Assembly (NCBI GenBank): GCA_023399815.1
Contig: JAEWOJ010000174.1
Span: forward strand, 1 to 42,437
Reading direction: 5' to 3'
Length of the DNA: 42,437 nt
Source of the DNA: Pseudomonadota bacterium
Lineage (GTDB): Bacteria > Pseudomonadota > Gammaproteobacteria > Xanthomonadales > Xanthomonadaceae
In this document: positions 7,446 through 15,176 of the stretch, one piece after another
Layout of the letters: the number at the start of each line of letters is the position of its first letter
Position numbering within the stretch: position 1 is the first letter of the stretch
Notes under the pieces: generated by a model
Told to the model about the DNA's origin: nothing
Databases searched by the model: none
The model's input: only the letters and a program-made list of their open reading frames with translations
Program-made: the position numbers and the translations under genes

Positions 7446-9175
7446 TGCGTGTGCGTCTGTCGGTTGCCGGCCTTGCCTCGGCACTTTCCCTTGCCCTGCT
7501 CGCCGGTTCCGCGATGGCCGGCGCGCGCCCGGACTACGTCGGCACCACCGAGCCGTTCGCCAGCGATGCGGTGTACTTCGTCGTCACCGACCGTTTCGTC
7601 AACGGCGATCCTTCCAACGACCACCGCGACCAAGGCGGCAGGCACCGCACCTTCGACATCCCGGTGTATTGCCCGGACGGCATCGACGGCAACATCGGCT
7701 ACCTGGGCGGCGACTTCAGGGGCGTGCTCGACAACGCCGGCTACATCCGCGACCTCGGTTTCGGCGCGGTGTGGATCACCCCGATCGTGGACAACCCGGA
7801 CGAAGCCTTCACCGGCAGCAGGCCGGTCACCTGCACCAGCAGCCTGACCGACCGTGGCAAGACCGGCTACCACGGTTACTGGGGCATCGATTTCTACCGG
7901 CTCGACGAGCACTTGCCGAGCAAGGACCTGGACTTCGCCGGCCTCACCCATGGCCTGCACGACGCGGGGCTGAAGGTGGTGCTGGACATCGTCGGCAACC
8001 ATGGCTCGCCGGCGTGGACGATGCCCAGGCGGCAGCCGCAGTTCGGCCAGTTGTTCGACAAGGAGGGGAAGCTGGTCGCCGACCACCAGAACCTGCCGCC
8101 GCAGAAGCTCGACCCTCGGCACAATCCGCTGCACGCCTTCTACAACGACATCGGCCCGGTCGATGGCGACAAGGGCTCGATCTTCGACGGCAACCTGGCC
8201 GAGCTGTCCGACTTCAACCAAGACAATCCGGCGGTGATGGACTACCTGGTCGGCGCCTACCTGCAATGGACGGCGCAGGGCGTGGATGCGCTGCGCATCG
8301 ACACCATCGGCTGGCTGCCGCATCCGTGGTGGCATGAATTCGTCGGCCGCATCCGCGCCGCGCATCCGGGCATGTTCATGTTCGGCGAGGCCTTCGACTA
8401 CGACGCCGCGCGCATCGCCGAGCACACCTGGCCGGCCAATGCGGGCGTGAGCGTGCTGGACTTCCCGCTGCGCGGCGCGCTGTCGGCGGTGTTCGGCAAG
8501 GAGCAGCAGGGCTACGAGGCGCTGGCCGAGCCGCTGCACCTGAGCGGCGGCCCGTACGCCAACCCGTATGCGCTGATGACGTTCTACGACAACCACGACA
8601 TGGCGCGGCTGGACGCCAGCGACGCTGGTTTCATCGACGCACACAACTGGCTGTTCACCGCGCGCGGCATCCCGGTGATCTATTACGGCTCGGAAACCGG
8701 CTTCATGCGCGGTCGCGCCGAGCACGGGGGCAACCGCGCCTACTTCGGCCAGGAGCGGATCGGCGCGGCGCCGCGCAGCCCGATCTTCGCGCCCCTGCAG
8801 CGCATCGCCCGCCTGCGCGAGGCCACCCCGGCCCTGCAGCGCGGCCTGCAGGTCAACGAACGCCTGCAGGGCGACCAGGCGGTGTTCTACCGCGTGCTGC
8901 AGCATGGCGACACCGCGCAGACCGCGCTGGTGCTGCTCAACAAGGGCGATGCCGCACAGGCGTTCGAGGTGCGCGAATACCTGCAGCCGGGCCAGTGGCG
9001 CGACGCGCTCGATGGCGGTGCCGTGATGGTGGACGACGTGCTGCGTGCCGAGGTGCCGGCGCATGGCGTCAAGGTGTTCGTGCTCGATGCGCCGGTGGAG
9101 CAGAAGGCCCTGCAGGGTGAACTCGATCGCGCCATGGCGGACCAGCGGGCGCGCGACGCGCGCCTGGCCCGGTGA
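7445..9175 (+). CDS. Secreted alpha-amylase family protein (GH13)
   Basis: A 576-residue GH13 hydrolase with a signal peptide ending at about AMA25. The four conserved regions are all present: DIVGNH (181-186), GVDALRID with the nucleophile Asp286, FGEAF with the acid/base Glu315, and FYDNHD (380-385) with the third carboxylate Asp385. A C-terminal beta domain follows to residue 576. It should cut starch or longer maltodextrins in the periplasm or outside the cell, feeding GH97 and the MFS importer. Translation is coupled to the MFS gene by a one-base overlap. No carbohydrate-binding module is visible. A palindromic repeat doublet 37 bases after the stop probably marks the transcript end. Confidence 0.94.
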   Translation: MRVRLSVAGLASALSLALLAGSAMAGARPDYVGTTEPFASDAVYFVVTDRFVNGDPSNDHRDQGGRHRTFDIPVYCPDGIDGNIGYLGGDFRGVLDNAGYIRDLGFGAVWITPIVDNPDEAFTGSRPVTCTSSLTDRGKTGYHGYWGIDFYRLDEHLPSKDLDFAGLTHGLHDAGLKVVLDIVGNHGSPAWTMPRRQPQFGQLFDKEGKLVADHQNLPPQKLDPRHNPLHAFYNDIGPVDGDKGSIFDGNLAELSDFNQDNPAVMDYLVGAYLQWTAQGVDALRIDTIGWLPHPWWHEFVGRIRAAHPGMFMFGEAFDYDAARIAEHTWPANAGVSVLDFPLRGALSAVFGKEQQGYEALAEPLHLSGGPYANPYALMTFYDNHDMARLDASDAGFIDAHNWLFTARGIPVIYYGSETGFMRGRAEHGGNRAYFGQERIGAAPRSPIFAPLQRIARLREATPALQRGLQVNERLQGDQAVFYRVLQHGDTAQTALVLLNKGDAAQAFEVREYLQPGQWRDALDGGAVMVDDVLRAEVPAHGVKVFVLDAPVEQKALQGELDRAMADQRARDARLAR

Positions 9176-9211
9176 TGCACCACGCGGCGCCTGCCGGCCC
9201 CGCCTTTCCGC

Positions 9212-9275
9212 AGGAGCGAAGTCAGTCGCGACGGCGACTTCCCGGTAACGCCCCGTCGCGACTTACGTCGCTCCT
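9212..9275. repeat. Inverted repeat doublet after the amylase gene
   Basis: The arms 9212-9234 and 9253-9275 (AGGAGCGAAGTCAGTCGCGA and its inverted relative) match in 21 of 23 positions. This is a common intergenic hairpin in Xanthomonadaceae and probably ends the MFS-amylase transcript. Confidence 0.75.
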
Positions 9276-9324
9276 ACAAGACAAGCAAGACAAGGGACGC
9301 CATGGCCGGGCGGCACCGCGGCGG

Positions 9325-9330
9325 TACAAT
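9325..9330 (+). promoter_or_regulatory. Candidate -10 box of the SseB-domain gene
   Basis: TACAAT lies 26 bases before the ATG and directly after the amylase-side hairpin. No convincing -35 hexamer was seen. Confidence 0.4.
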
Positions 9331-9356
9331 CGCCGCCCCGCCGATCCGCTCCCGCC

Positions 9357-9737
9357 ATGGACACGCTCCCCCCGCAGACTCCCGTCGAAACGCTGCTGAA
9401 GGCGGCCATGGACGGCACGTTGCCGATCAGGGCCTTCATGCAGGCCTTCGTTGCCTCGGAGGTGGTGCTGCTCACCGGCAGCCTGGTCACGCCCGATGGC
9501 AGCGGTTTCGATCCGCTGCTGTTCGACAAGCAGGGCGTGCTGCACGTGGCAGTGTTCACCGACATGGCGCGCGTCGGTTTCCACACGCAGCAGGCGCCGC
9601 ACACGCTGCGCTGGCCGATGCTGGACGTGCTGCGCCGGGTGCCGGGCGGTTACGGCGTGGTGGTGAACCCGGGCACGCCGCTGGGCTTCGAGATTTCGGC
9701 GTCGGGCGTGGGCGAACTGCTCAAGGATTTCAGCTGA
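9357..9737 (+). CDS. SseB N-terminal-domain protein
   Basis: A 126-residue cytoplasmic protein that fits the SseB N-terminal domain (PF07179 type). It contains the stretch DKQGVLHVAVFTDMARV and a closing VVVNPGTPLGFEISASG with the NPGxPxGFEI signature of the family. SseB in Escherichia coli affects serine sensitivity; its biochemical role is unknown, so no function is claimed. It stands alone between palindromic repeat doublets and probably has its own promoter (TACAAT at 9325). Its position inside the starch locus is likely incidental. Confidence 0.75.
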   Translation: MDTLPPQTPVETLLKAAMDGTLPIRAFMQAFVASEVVLLTGSLVTPDGSGFDPLLFDKQGVLHVAVFTDMARVGFHTQQAPHTLRWPMLDVLRRVPGGYGVVVNPGTPLGFEISASGVGELLKDFS

Positions 9738-9745
9738 CCTTTTGG

Positions 9746-9808
9746 ATGCGGGGCTTGCCCCGCATGGCGCTTTCCCGGTGACACTCTCATGCGGGGCAAG
9801 CCCCGCAT
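9746..9808. repeat. Pair of GC-rich palindromes between convergent genes
   Basis: The palindromes at 9746-9765 (ATGCGGGGCTTGCCCCGCAT) and 9789-9808 are reverse complements of each other. They fill the gap between the SseB-domain gene and the LacI gene, ending exactly at the LacI stop codon, and can serve as a two-way terminator. Confidence 0.8.
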
Positions 9809-10840
9809 CTACATGCGTGACGACTCGCGCACCACCAGCTTCACCGGAATGCTCTGGCTGTCCGCCGGCTCGCGCGCGATCAGCGCCAGCAGCTTTTCCA
9901 CCAGCAGTTGTCCGGCCTGCTTGGTGTCCTGCTGCACCGTGGTCAGCGCCGGCGATACCGAGGCCGCCAGCGGGATGTCGTCGAAGCCGGTGACCGCCAC
10001 GTCCTGCGGTATGCGCAGGCCATGTTCGCGCAGGGCGCGCAGCGCGCCGATGGCGATCAGGTCGCTGGCCGCGCACACCGCATCGAAATGCTGCCCGCCG
10101 GCCAGCAGGGCGGCGCAGGCGGCGTGACCGGATTCCTCGGTGGTGATGGCGTCGTGCTGCAGCGCCGGCTCCGGCGCCAGGCCGCGCGCGCGCAGCGCCT
10201 GCACGTGGCCGCGGTAGCGTTCCTCGAACTCGGGATAGTGGCTGGAGGCATGGCCGAGGAAGGCGATGCGGCGCCGGCCTTGGTCGAGCAGGTGCGTGGT
10301 GATGTCGAAACCGCCCTGGAAATTATCGCTGCCCACCGATACGCCGGGCTGGCCGGGCAGGGCCGCGCCCCAGCGCACGAAATGCGTGCCCTGTTCGACC
10401 AGCCGCTGCAGCCGTTCCACCGATTCGTGGTAGTCGCCATAGCCGAGCAGGATGATGCCGTCGGCCTTGTTGCTGTCCTCGAAATCGGCATGCCAGTCGC
10501 TGGACAGCTGCTGGAACGACACCAGCAGGTCCTGTCCCTTCAACGCGCAGGCGCGGGTGATCGAGCCCAGCATCGAGTGGAAGAACGGATTGATCAGCGA
10601 GTCGTCCGGCGTCGGGTCCTCGAAGAACAGCAGCGCCAGCGTGCCGGACTGCTGGCAGCGCAGGCTGGAGGCGTTCTTGTCGACCTTGTAGTTCAGCTGC
10701 CGGGCGATCTCCAGGATGCGCCGGCGCGTCTCGGCATTGACCATCGGGCTGCCGCGCAGGGCGCGCGATACCGTCGGCTGCGAAACGCCGGCCATGTGCG
10801 CGATATCCAGTGACGTGGCTTTGCCCTTGATGACCATCAT
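9809..10840 (-). CDS. LacI-family regulator of the starch/maltose locus
   Basis: A 343-residue LacI/GalR-type DNA-binding protein. The N-terminal helix-turn-helix TSLDIAHMAGVSQPTVSRAL is followed by the hinge helix region and a periplasmic-binding-protein-like sensor domain (LALLFFEDPTP to the C-terminus), with DGIILLGYGD and the effector-domain signature DVAVTGFDDIPLA. Such regulators repress until a sugar such as maltose binds. The frame stays open upstream to an ATG at 10897; I chose the ATG pair at 10840/10837 because it places the helix-turn-helix about 8 residues from the start, as is usual. No ribosome site clearly supports either. I did not find the TGAATACGTATGCA box before this gene, so autoregulation is not shown. 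Linking it to those boxes is inference from position. Confidence 0.85.
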   Translation of the reverse strand: MMVIKGKATSLDIAHMAGVSQPTVSRALRGSPMVNAETRRRILEIARQLNYKVDKNASSLRCQQSGTLALLFFEDPTPDDSLINPFFHSMLGSITRACALKGQDLLVSFQQLSSDWHADFEDSNKADGIILLGYGDYHESVERLQRLVEQGTHFVRWGAALPGQPGVSVGSDNFQGGFDITTHLLDQGRRRIAFLGHASSHYPEFEERYRGHVQALRARGLAPEPALQHDAITTEESGHAACAALLAGGQHFDAVCAASDLIAIGALRALREHGLRIPQDVAVTGFDDIPLAASVSPALTTVQQDTKQAGQLLVEKLLALIAREPADSQSIPVKLVVRESSRM

Positions 10841-10906
10841 GACCGGCAGGGTGAAGGTGCCGGCCATCATGCCATGTGGCTGCGGGAAGAACGCCATCGC
10901 GCCGGA

Positions 10907-11251
10907 TCAGCGCAGCGGGATGGCACCGGTCTGCCGGCAGACATCGGCCAGCGCGTCCTGCCGCAGGCGCTCGCGCTCGAAGTCGTGCAGGTCCGGCTCG
11001 TCTTCCAGTTCCAGCGCGTCGTGCCATTCGAACGCATCGGCGCCGTGCAGGTTCCAGGCCTGCTGCAGCGAACGGTGCGGATGGTTGCCCAGGCGCAGGG
11101 TGAACCACAGCCGGTTGCTGATGGTGGACAGGTCGTTGGCCGGGCCGGCCCAGCTCTCGCCGCTGGCGGTGCAGTGCACGCGGTAGATGCCGCGGCGGAT
11201 CGGGCGGCGCTTGTAGTCGGCGATCTGTTGCCGGCGTTGCTGCTTGTCCAT
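10907..11251 (-). CDS. GIY-YIG-like nuclease-fold protein
   Basis: A 114-residue cytoplasmic protein. RRGIYRVHC supplies the GIY half of the GIY-YIG fold, while the YIG half is altered to SWAGPANDL; a helix with NRLWFTLRLGNHPHRSLQQAW follows. Length fits the short single-domain GIY-YIG family proteins. Nuclease activity is uncertain because the second motif is degenerate. The ATG at 11251 begins MDKQQRRQQI, with no strong ribosome site. It is transcribed divergently from the DUF2239 gene, and the two share an 86-base promoter region carrying two CCCGGG-centred boxes. Function unknown. Confidence 0.7.
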   Translation of the reverse strand: MDKQQRRQQIADYKRRPIRRGIYRVHCTASGESWAGPANDLSTISNRLWFTLRLGNHPHRSLQQAWNLHGADAFEWHDALELEDEPDLHDFERERLRQDALADVCRQTGAIPLR

Positions 11252-11279
11252 GGGAGGTCGGTCCTGAAAGAAAAATTTA

Positions 11280-11321
11280 TATTGCCCGGGTAAAAATAGA
11301 ATGGCAATATTACCCGGGTCA
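11280..11321. promoter_or_regulatory. Two CCCGGG-centred operator-like boxes
   Basis: TATTGCCCGGGTAA (11280-11293) and TATTACCCGGGTCA (11308-11321) follow the pattern TATTNCCCGGGTNA. Each has a palindromic core, and their centres are 28 bases apart. They lie in an AT-rich island between the divergent GIY-YIG and DUF2239 genes and flank a TAGAAT-like -10 box. They look like a pair of regulator sites. Confidence 0.65.
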
Positions 11322-11337
11322 AATATGGAGCTGATGC

Positions 11338-11931
11338 ATGAAGGATCCCCTGAAGGCACCCCACGCTCTGTTCGAAGGCAGCCGCCTGCTGTCCCGTGGC
11401 GAGCTGCAGCAGGTGGTGCGGGAAGCCGTGGCGTGTGCGGGCGTGGCGGCGGACGGGCGCCCCCTGCTGTTGCTGGATGACCGCACCGGACAAAGCCTGG
11501 ACCTGGACCTGCGCGGCGATGCGGCGCAGGTGCTGGAGCGGCTGAGGGCGCGCTTCCCGGCGCCGGATGAGGCGGAACCGACCGCGCCGAAGGAACGGGG
11601 CCGGCCACGGCTGGGCGTGGTGGCACGCGAGGTCACCCTGTTGCCGCGCCACTGGGAATGGCTGGCGGCCCAGCCCGGCGGGGCCTCGTCGGCCCTGCGC
11701 CGGCTGGTGGAGGAGGCGCGCCGGCGCGACGACGGGGCCGGCGACCTGCGCCAGCGCCGCGAAGCGCAGTACCGGGCGATGCTGGCGCTGGCCGGCGACC
11801 TGCCGGGCTTCGAGGAGGCCAGCCGCGCCCTGTTCGCGGGCGATGAGGCCGGCTTCGCCGAGCGCCTCCGGCAATGGCCCGCCGACGTAGGCGATTACCT
11901 CGCCAGCCTGTCGGCGTACGGCGCCGGATGA
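11338..11931 (+). CDS. DUF2239 family protein, possible ribbon-helix-helix DNA binder
   Basis: A 197-residue protein that I recognise as DUF2239 from its opening (HALFEGSRLLSRGELQQVV) and its centre. Residues about 81-120 begin with a basic, AT-hook-like RGRPR. They continue as a short strand (REVTLLP), a helix (RHWEWLAAQPGG) and a second helix (ASSALRRLVEEARR). This order resembles a ribbon-helix-helix DNA-binding domain. The family has no known function that I am aware of. A GGAG seven bases before the ATG at 11338 fixes the start. The gene faces away from the GIY-YIG gene, with two palindromic boxes between them, which would fit autoregulation. DNA binding is inference. Confidence 0.8.
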   Translation: MKDPLKAPHALFEGSRLLSRGELQQVVREAVACAGVAADGRPLLLLDDRTGQSLDLDLRGDAAQVLERLRARFPAPDEAEPTAPKERGRPRLGVVAREVTLLPRHWEWLAAQPGGASSALRRLVEEARRRDDGAGDLRQRREAQYRAMLALAGDLPGFEEASRALFAGDEAGFAERLRQWPADVGDYLASLSAYGAG

Positions 11932-12065
11932 GGCGGCAGGGTGGGCGGGAAGGGGATGGGTTGTTACCATCCTTCGTCCCGTTCCCTCCCGGCGCCTGCA
12001 CCGGGACCACGGATGCCGGCTGCAGCCGGCACAAACCCCGGCACACAACGCAAAGAGCGAATCCC

Positions 12066-12605
12066 ATGGCCCGCGGCATCAACAAAGTCATCCTGGTCGG
12101 CAATCTCGGCAACGACCCGGACGTGAAGTACACCCAGAGCGGCATGGCCGTGACCCGCATCAGCCTGGCCACCACCAGCATGCGCAAGGACCGCGACGGC
12201 AACAACCAGGAACGCACCGAATGGCACCGCGTGGTGTTCTTCGGCAAGCTCGGCGAGATCGCCGGCGAGTACCTGCGCAAGGGTTCGCAGGTCTACGTGG
12301 AAGGCGAGATCCGCTACGACAAGTTCACCGGCCAGGATGGCGTGGAGAAGTACACCACCGACATCGTCGCCAACGAGATGCAGATGCTCGGCGGCCGTGG
12401 CGAGGGTGGTGGCGGTGGTGGCGGTTACGGCGGCGGCGAGCGCCCGCAGCGCCAGTCGGCACCGCGCCCGCAGGGCGGCGGTGGCGGCTACGGCAACCAG
12501 GACCAGGGCGGCGGCTACGGCCAGCGCCCGCAGCGCCAGGCGCCGGCCCAGCAGCCAGCCCCGCCGCCGATGGACGACTTCGCCGACGACGACATTCCGT
12601 TCTGA
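12066..12605 (+). CDS. ssb: Single-stranded DNA-binding protein
   Basis: A 179-residue SSB that coats single-stranded DNA in replication, repair and recombination. The OB-fold covers residues 1-110 (start MARGINKVILVGNLG, then WHRVVFFGKLGEIAGEYLRKG). A flexible linker rich in Gly, Gln and Arg follows from about 113 to 165. The acidic tail DDFADDDIPF recruits partner proteins. The length and tail are normal. The ATG at 12066 follows an AAAGAG purine stretch. A strong terminator follows 26 bases after the stop. Confidence 0.98.
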   Translation: MARGINKVILVGNLGNDPDVKYTQSGMAVTRISLATTSMRKDRDGNNQERTEWHRVVFFGKLGEIAGEYLRKGSQVYVEGEIRYDKFTGQDGVEKYTTDIVANEMQMLGGRGEGGGGGGGYGGGERPQRQSAPRPQGGGGGYGNQDQGGGYGQRPQRQAPAQQPAPPPMDDFADDDIPF

Positions 12606-12630
12606 TTTTTAGTAGTGCAACGATGCAGAT

Positions 12631-12665
12631 AAACCCCGGCAAGGCCACGCGCCGCCGGGGTTTTT
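12631..12665 (+). terminator. Rho-independent terminator of ssb
   Basis: Perfect 10-bp stem AAACCCCGGC (12631-12640) with GCCGGGGTTT (12654-12663) and a T-run at 12661-12665. Confidence 0.92.
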
Positions 12666-12703
12666 AATGTGTCGAAGACGGCCGCTGCTGCCTGCCTGTC
12701 CGC

Positions 12704-13021
12704 ATGGCTTGGGGCCTGGATTCCGTGGCGACTACTTCCGTGCGGGCCTCCCGGGTGGACGGCCCCATGAGGGAGGATGGCCCGATAGGCTCCATCGTGC
12801 GCGGCACCTTGCCGCTGTATGTGGGCGGCAGTGCGGAATGGGGCGACTTCTGGCTGCGGCGCCGCGATGCGGGCATCAATGACCTGTCCCCGGCAGGCAG
12901 CATCTTCGCCGGTGCGGATTCGCTGCTCGGTCCGGTTTTCCTGGGTTACTGCCGCGCGGAAGGCCGCAGCTCGTTCTACCTGACCTTCGGCTCGCTGCTC
13001 CGGACGCTCGATGGCTTCTGA
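12704..13021 (+). pseudogene. C-terminal remnant of a patatin-like outer-membrane phospholipase
   Basis: The 105-residue frame ends in sequence like the last strands of the outer-membrane domain fused to patatin-like phospholipases (PlpD/T5d type). TLPLYVGGSAEWGDFW is followed by a segment like SLRRSGSLFVGADTLLGP and by GPVFLGYCRAEGRSSFYLTFG, the typical penultimate and final strands. Only about 75 residues of homologous sequence remain (from about 12800). The catalytic patatin domain and most of the barrel are absent, and the frame begins right after the ssb terminator. I read it as a decayed gene fragment. The similarity is from memory of the family, so confidence is moderate. Confidence 0.55.
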
Positions 13022-13033
13022 TGCGCCTTGAAC

Positions 13034-13054
13034 GGCCCGGGGCTTGCCCGGGCC
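13034..13054. terminator. GC hairpin between convergent genes
   Basis: GGCCCGGG and CCCGGGCC pair around a short loop between the patatin remnant and the convergent secreted-protein gene. There is no T-run, so terminator function is uncertain. Confidence 0.4.
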
Positions 13055-13140
13055 GGGAGTCCGCAGGTCCGGTGCCCCATCGTCGATGACAGGGCACCGG
13101 GTGGAGCGGCGGGCTCATCGACCAGACAGCCATCCGGCGG

Positions 13141-13908
13141 TCAGAAGCGGCGGTGGCTGTCGCTCCAGTTGCCCTCGTCGCACTCGCCCCGGAAGTGCTC
13201 GATGCCGTCGATGTGGATCCGCCCGCTGCGCCGGTCGATGTCGACCTTGGGCTTGTTGAGCCCGTTCATCGCGTAACTTCCGGTGATGCGATCACGACCG
13301 ACCTGGAGGTTGTCCAGGTTCCACCAGTGGTTGTCGTCGCCCGAGTGGATGGGCGCGACGAGCTTGCCCGTCAGATGGATGCGTCCGCGGTCGCCGAAGA
13401 CCTCGACCTGTACTTCCGAGTCGAAGTCCTGCTTGCCGGTGGTCACTTCCTGTACCGGCTCATAGCGGTCGCGCCTGGAATTCCAGCGGTAACCCGAGCG
13501 CGAATCGATGGAGGGCTTGCTGCCCTCGCCATAGCAGATGAGCGTGAGGGAAGGGCCATCGTTCCTGTATCCGTCGTCCTGTCGGCCGTGTGCTTCATGT
13601 CCCTGGCCACGCTCTTCCCCGCAGTTGGCGGCAGGTACGGACTGTATCGCGCTGTATCGCCCGTCCGAGGTCGCGACCTGCACGCACTCGCCCTGCTCCT
13701 GGCTCCACCAGAACCCCCATTTCTCGCCCCGTACGGTGTTTCCCTTGACGTACTGGTACCCCCTGGCTTCCATCTGTGTTTCACCGGAACTGCCACGAGC
13801 ACCGACCAGGTCGGCGAGCGCGGATGGCGTCTGCGCGGAGGCCCCACCGGCCATTGCCAGAAGCGCACCGAACACGGCAGAAACAAGAACTCCCTTCGAA
13901 GCATTCAT
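13141..13908 (-). CDS. Secreted protein of unknown function
   Basis: A 255-residue protein with a signal peptide ending near ASA (MNASKGVLVSAVFGALL, then GGASA). The mature part has two portions. Residues about 48-95 (WGFWWSQEQGECVQVAT, DGRYSAIQSVPAANC) form a cysteine-containing unit seen in several Xanthomonadaceae secreted proteins. The C-terminal part is rich in aromatic and charged residues (HWWNLDNLQVGRDRITGSY, then GEFRGEC-like FRGECDEGNW). It has four or more cysteines in pairs, consistent with disulphides outside the cytoplasm. I chose the ATG at 13908 because it starts the signal peptide, with AAAGGAAAA upstream. Genes on either side give no clue. I cannot name a function. Confidence 0.75.
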   Translation of the reverse strand: MNASKGVLVSAVFGALLAMAGGASAQTPSALADLVGARGSSGETQMEARGYQYVKGNTVRGEKWGFWWSQEQGECVQVATSDGRYSAIQSVPAANCGEERGQGHEAHGRQDDGYRNDGPSLTLICYGEGSKPSIDSRSGYRWNSRRDRYEPVQEVTTGKQDFDSEVQVEVFGDRGRIHLTGKLVAPIHSGDDNHWWNLDNLQVGRDRITGSYAMNGLNKPKVDIDRRSGRIHIDGIEHFRGECDEGNWSDSHRRF

Positions 13909-14615
13909 TGCTGCATTTTCCTTTGGATGACGATCAAGCGATTTTGTGGCTGCCGGGCTCGACAATCCCGGCAGGTTCCCGGGTTGGCCTGCACGCCCTT
14001 CATTTCGATAGTCTGAAAGAAGCCGGCGGTGAACCTTGAAACGGGTTGCAATGCAGGCAGCGCCCTGCAACGCATTCCCGACGGACATCGCATGCCCCGA
14101 TTGTGTCTTCCGGCTTGCGATGCGGCAGGAATATGGCCGGAATTATGCTGCGCCGGACACTGAACTGCATATGTCGCGTTGGGGCCTGTTTTCATGCCTG
14201 CTCCAGCTGCAGAAGGGGTGCAGTGAGCCCGGTCAAGAATCGGATATCCATCGGCAAGCGTGATTGCGGATGTGCCGGCGGCCTCCGCGGATCGAGGGGC
14301 TGGACCTGGAAACCAGAAGCAGCTCCTGTCCGGCGCCATGCGGGGTATCCAGCCACGGCATGACCATCGGGTCCGCTTCGTTGACAGGCCTGCGGAGACT
14401 TGCCCGTTTGGTGCCGCGGGACTGATCCGCTGCGTGCGCTGCCGTCATGCGGCCTGCCGTGGGCACGCCAGCCAACCAGACCCATGGGCCCGGCCTGGTG
14501 GCCGGCGTTCCGATGGCATCCATCGTTGTCGATTCCATGAGGGCTCATTCGTCGGATAGGCAGGGGCTGGCCGTGGTGGCCATCCACCTGCCTCACTCAT
14601 CGGCAAGGATCGTTC
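13909..14615. other. Long stretch without a recognised gene
   Basis: About 700 bases between the divergent secreted-protein and DUF4287 genes. Open frames here have no family-like features, signal peptides or ribosome sites. I saw no RNA gene, strong hairpin or repeat doublet. It may hold long leaders or decayed DNA. Confidence 0.5.
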
Positions 14616-14825
14616 ATGACCACGGATACGAAAACAAAAGGCCCGGCTTCCTATTTCCCGTCCATCGAAAAGAACTACGGAAAGCCCGTGGCGCACTGGT
14701 TCAAGGTCCTCGACGCCGTCAAGGACAAGGCGCATATGGAGCAGGTGGCCTTCCTCAAGGCCGGGCACAAGATCGGCCACGGCCACGCCAATGCACTTGT
14801 CGCCTGTCACAAGGCGCGGGCCTGA
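14616..14825 (+). CDS. DUF4287 domain protein
   Basis: A 69-residue cytoplasmic protein matching the DUF4287 family: YFPSIEKNYGKPVAHWF, a central helix KVLDAVKDKAHMEQVAFLK, and the closing GHKIGHGHANALVACHKA. The length equals the domain. An AAGGA about seven bases upstream supports the ATG at 14616. The function of the family is unknown. It stands alone; no operon partner is evident. Confidence 0.85.
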   Translation: MTTDTKTKGPASYFPSIEKNYGKPVAHWFKVLDAVKDKAHMEQVAFLKAGHKIGHGHANALVACHKARA

Positions 14826-15029
14826 CGATTCACCCAGGCCGTCGCTGCTTCAGGGTGTCGCTTGTCCGCATCGCCCAAGGTGGGCAGGACGTCGCCTTCG
14901 ACAGCATCCAGATGCACGGCCTGCGTCCTCACCGGATACAGGCGTTCTGACGAATGCTTCCGACAGCGCCGATGCTGGAGTCCCGATATTTCAGCGCTCT
15001 CCGCTTCCGCGGCAATGGCGGAGGCGAAA

Positions 15030-15047
15030 ATCGGGATTTCTCCCGAT
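15030..15047. promoter_or_regulatory. 18-bp palindromic box upstream of the P1 peptidase
   Basis: ATCGGGATTTCTCCCGAT has perfect 7-bp arms around TTTC. It lies 129 bases before the P1 peptidase start codon, preceded by AAA and followed by GCGC. The same box with small changes is at 18771-18788 and 22390-22407, always upstream of a gene of the peptide/D-amino-acid island. It accounts for part of the 350-base gap before the peptidase; I saw nothing else there. Confidence 0.75.
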
Positions 15048-15176
15048 GCGCCGGTGCCGCTTCCGCGCCAGCATCGTGCAATGGGGCCGGCGATCCGGCC
15101 GCCGTGGGCGATGCAGGGCGGGAGAGGCTTCCTGTACCGTGCCCGCCATGTCCCGAGCCCTGCTGGAGATCGTCGA

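Noticed and set aside
5751..7484. Minus-strand extension of the GH97 frame beyond its signal peptide
   Set aside because: The extension is antisense to the MFS gene. The signal peptide at 5750 marks the true start.
10841..10897. Longer N-terminus of the LacI-family protein from the ATG at 10897
   Set aside because: It would add 19 residues before the helix-turn-helix without a ribosome site; kept only as an alternative start.
14233..14538. Minus-strand frame of 101 residues in the gap
   Set aside because: No ribosome site, no family-like motif and composition like other shadow frames.
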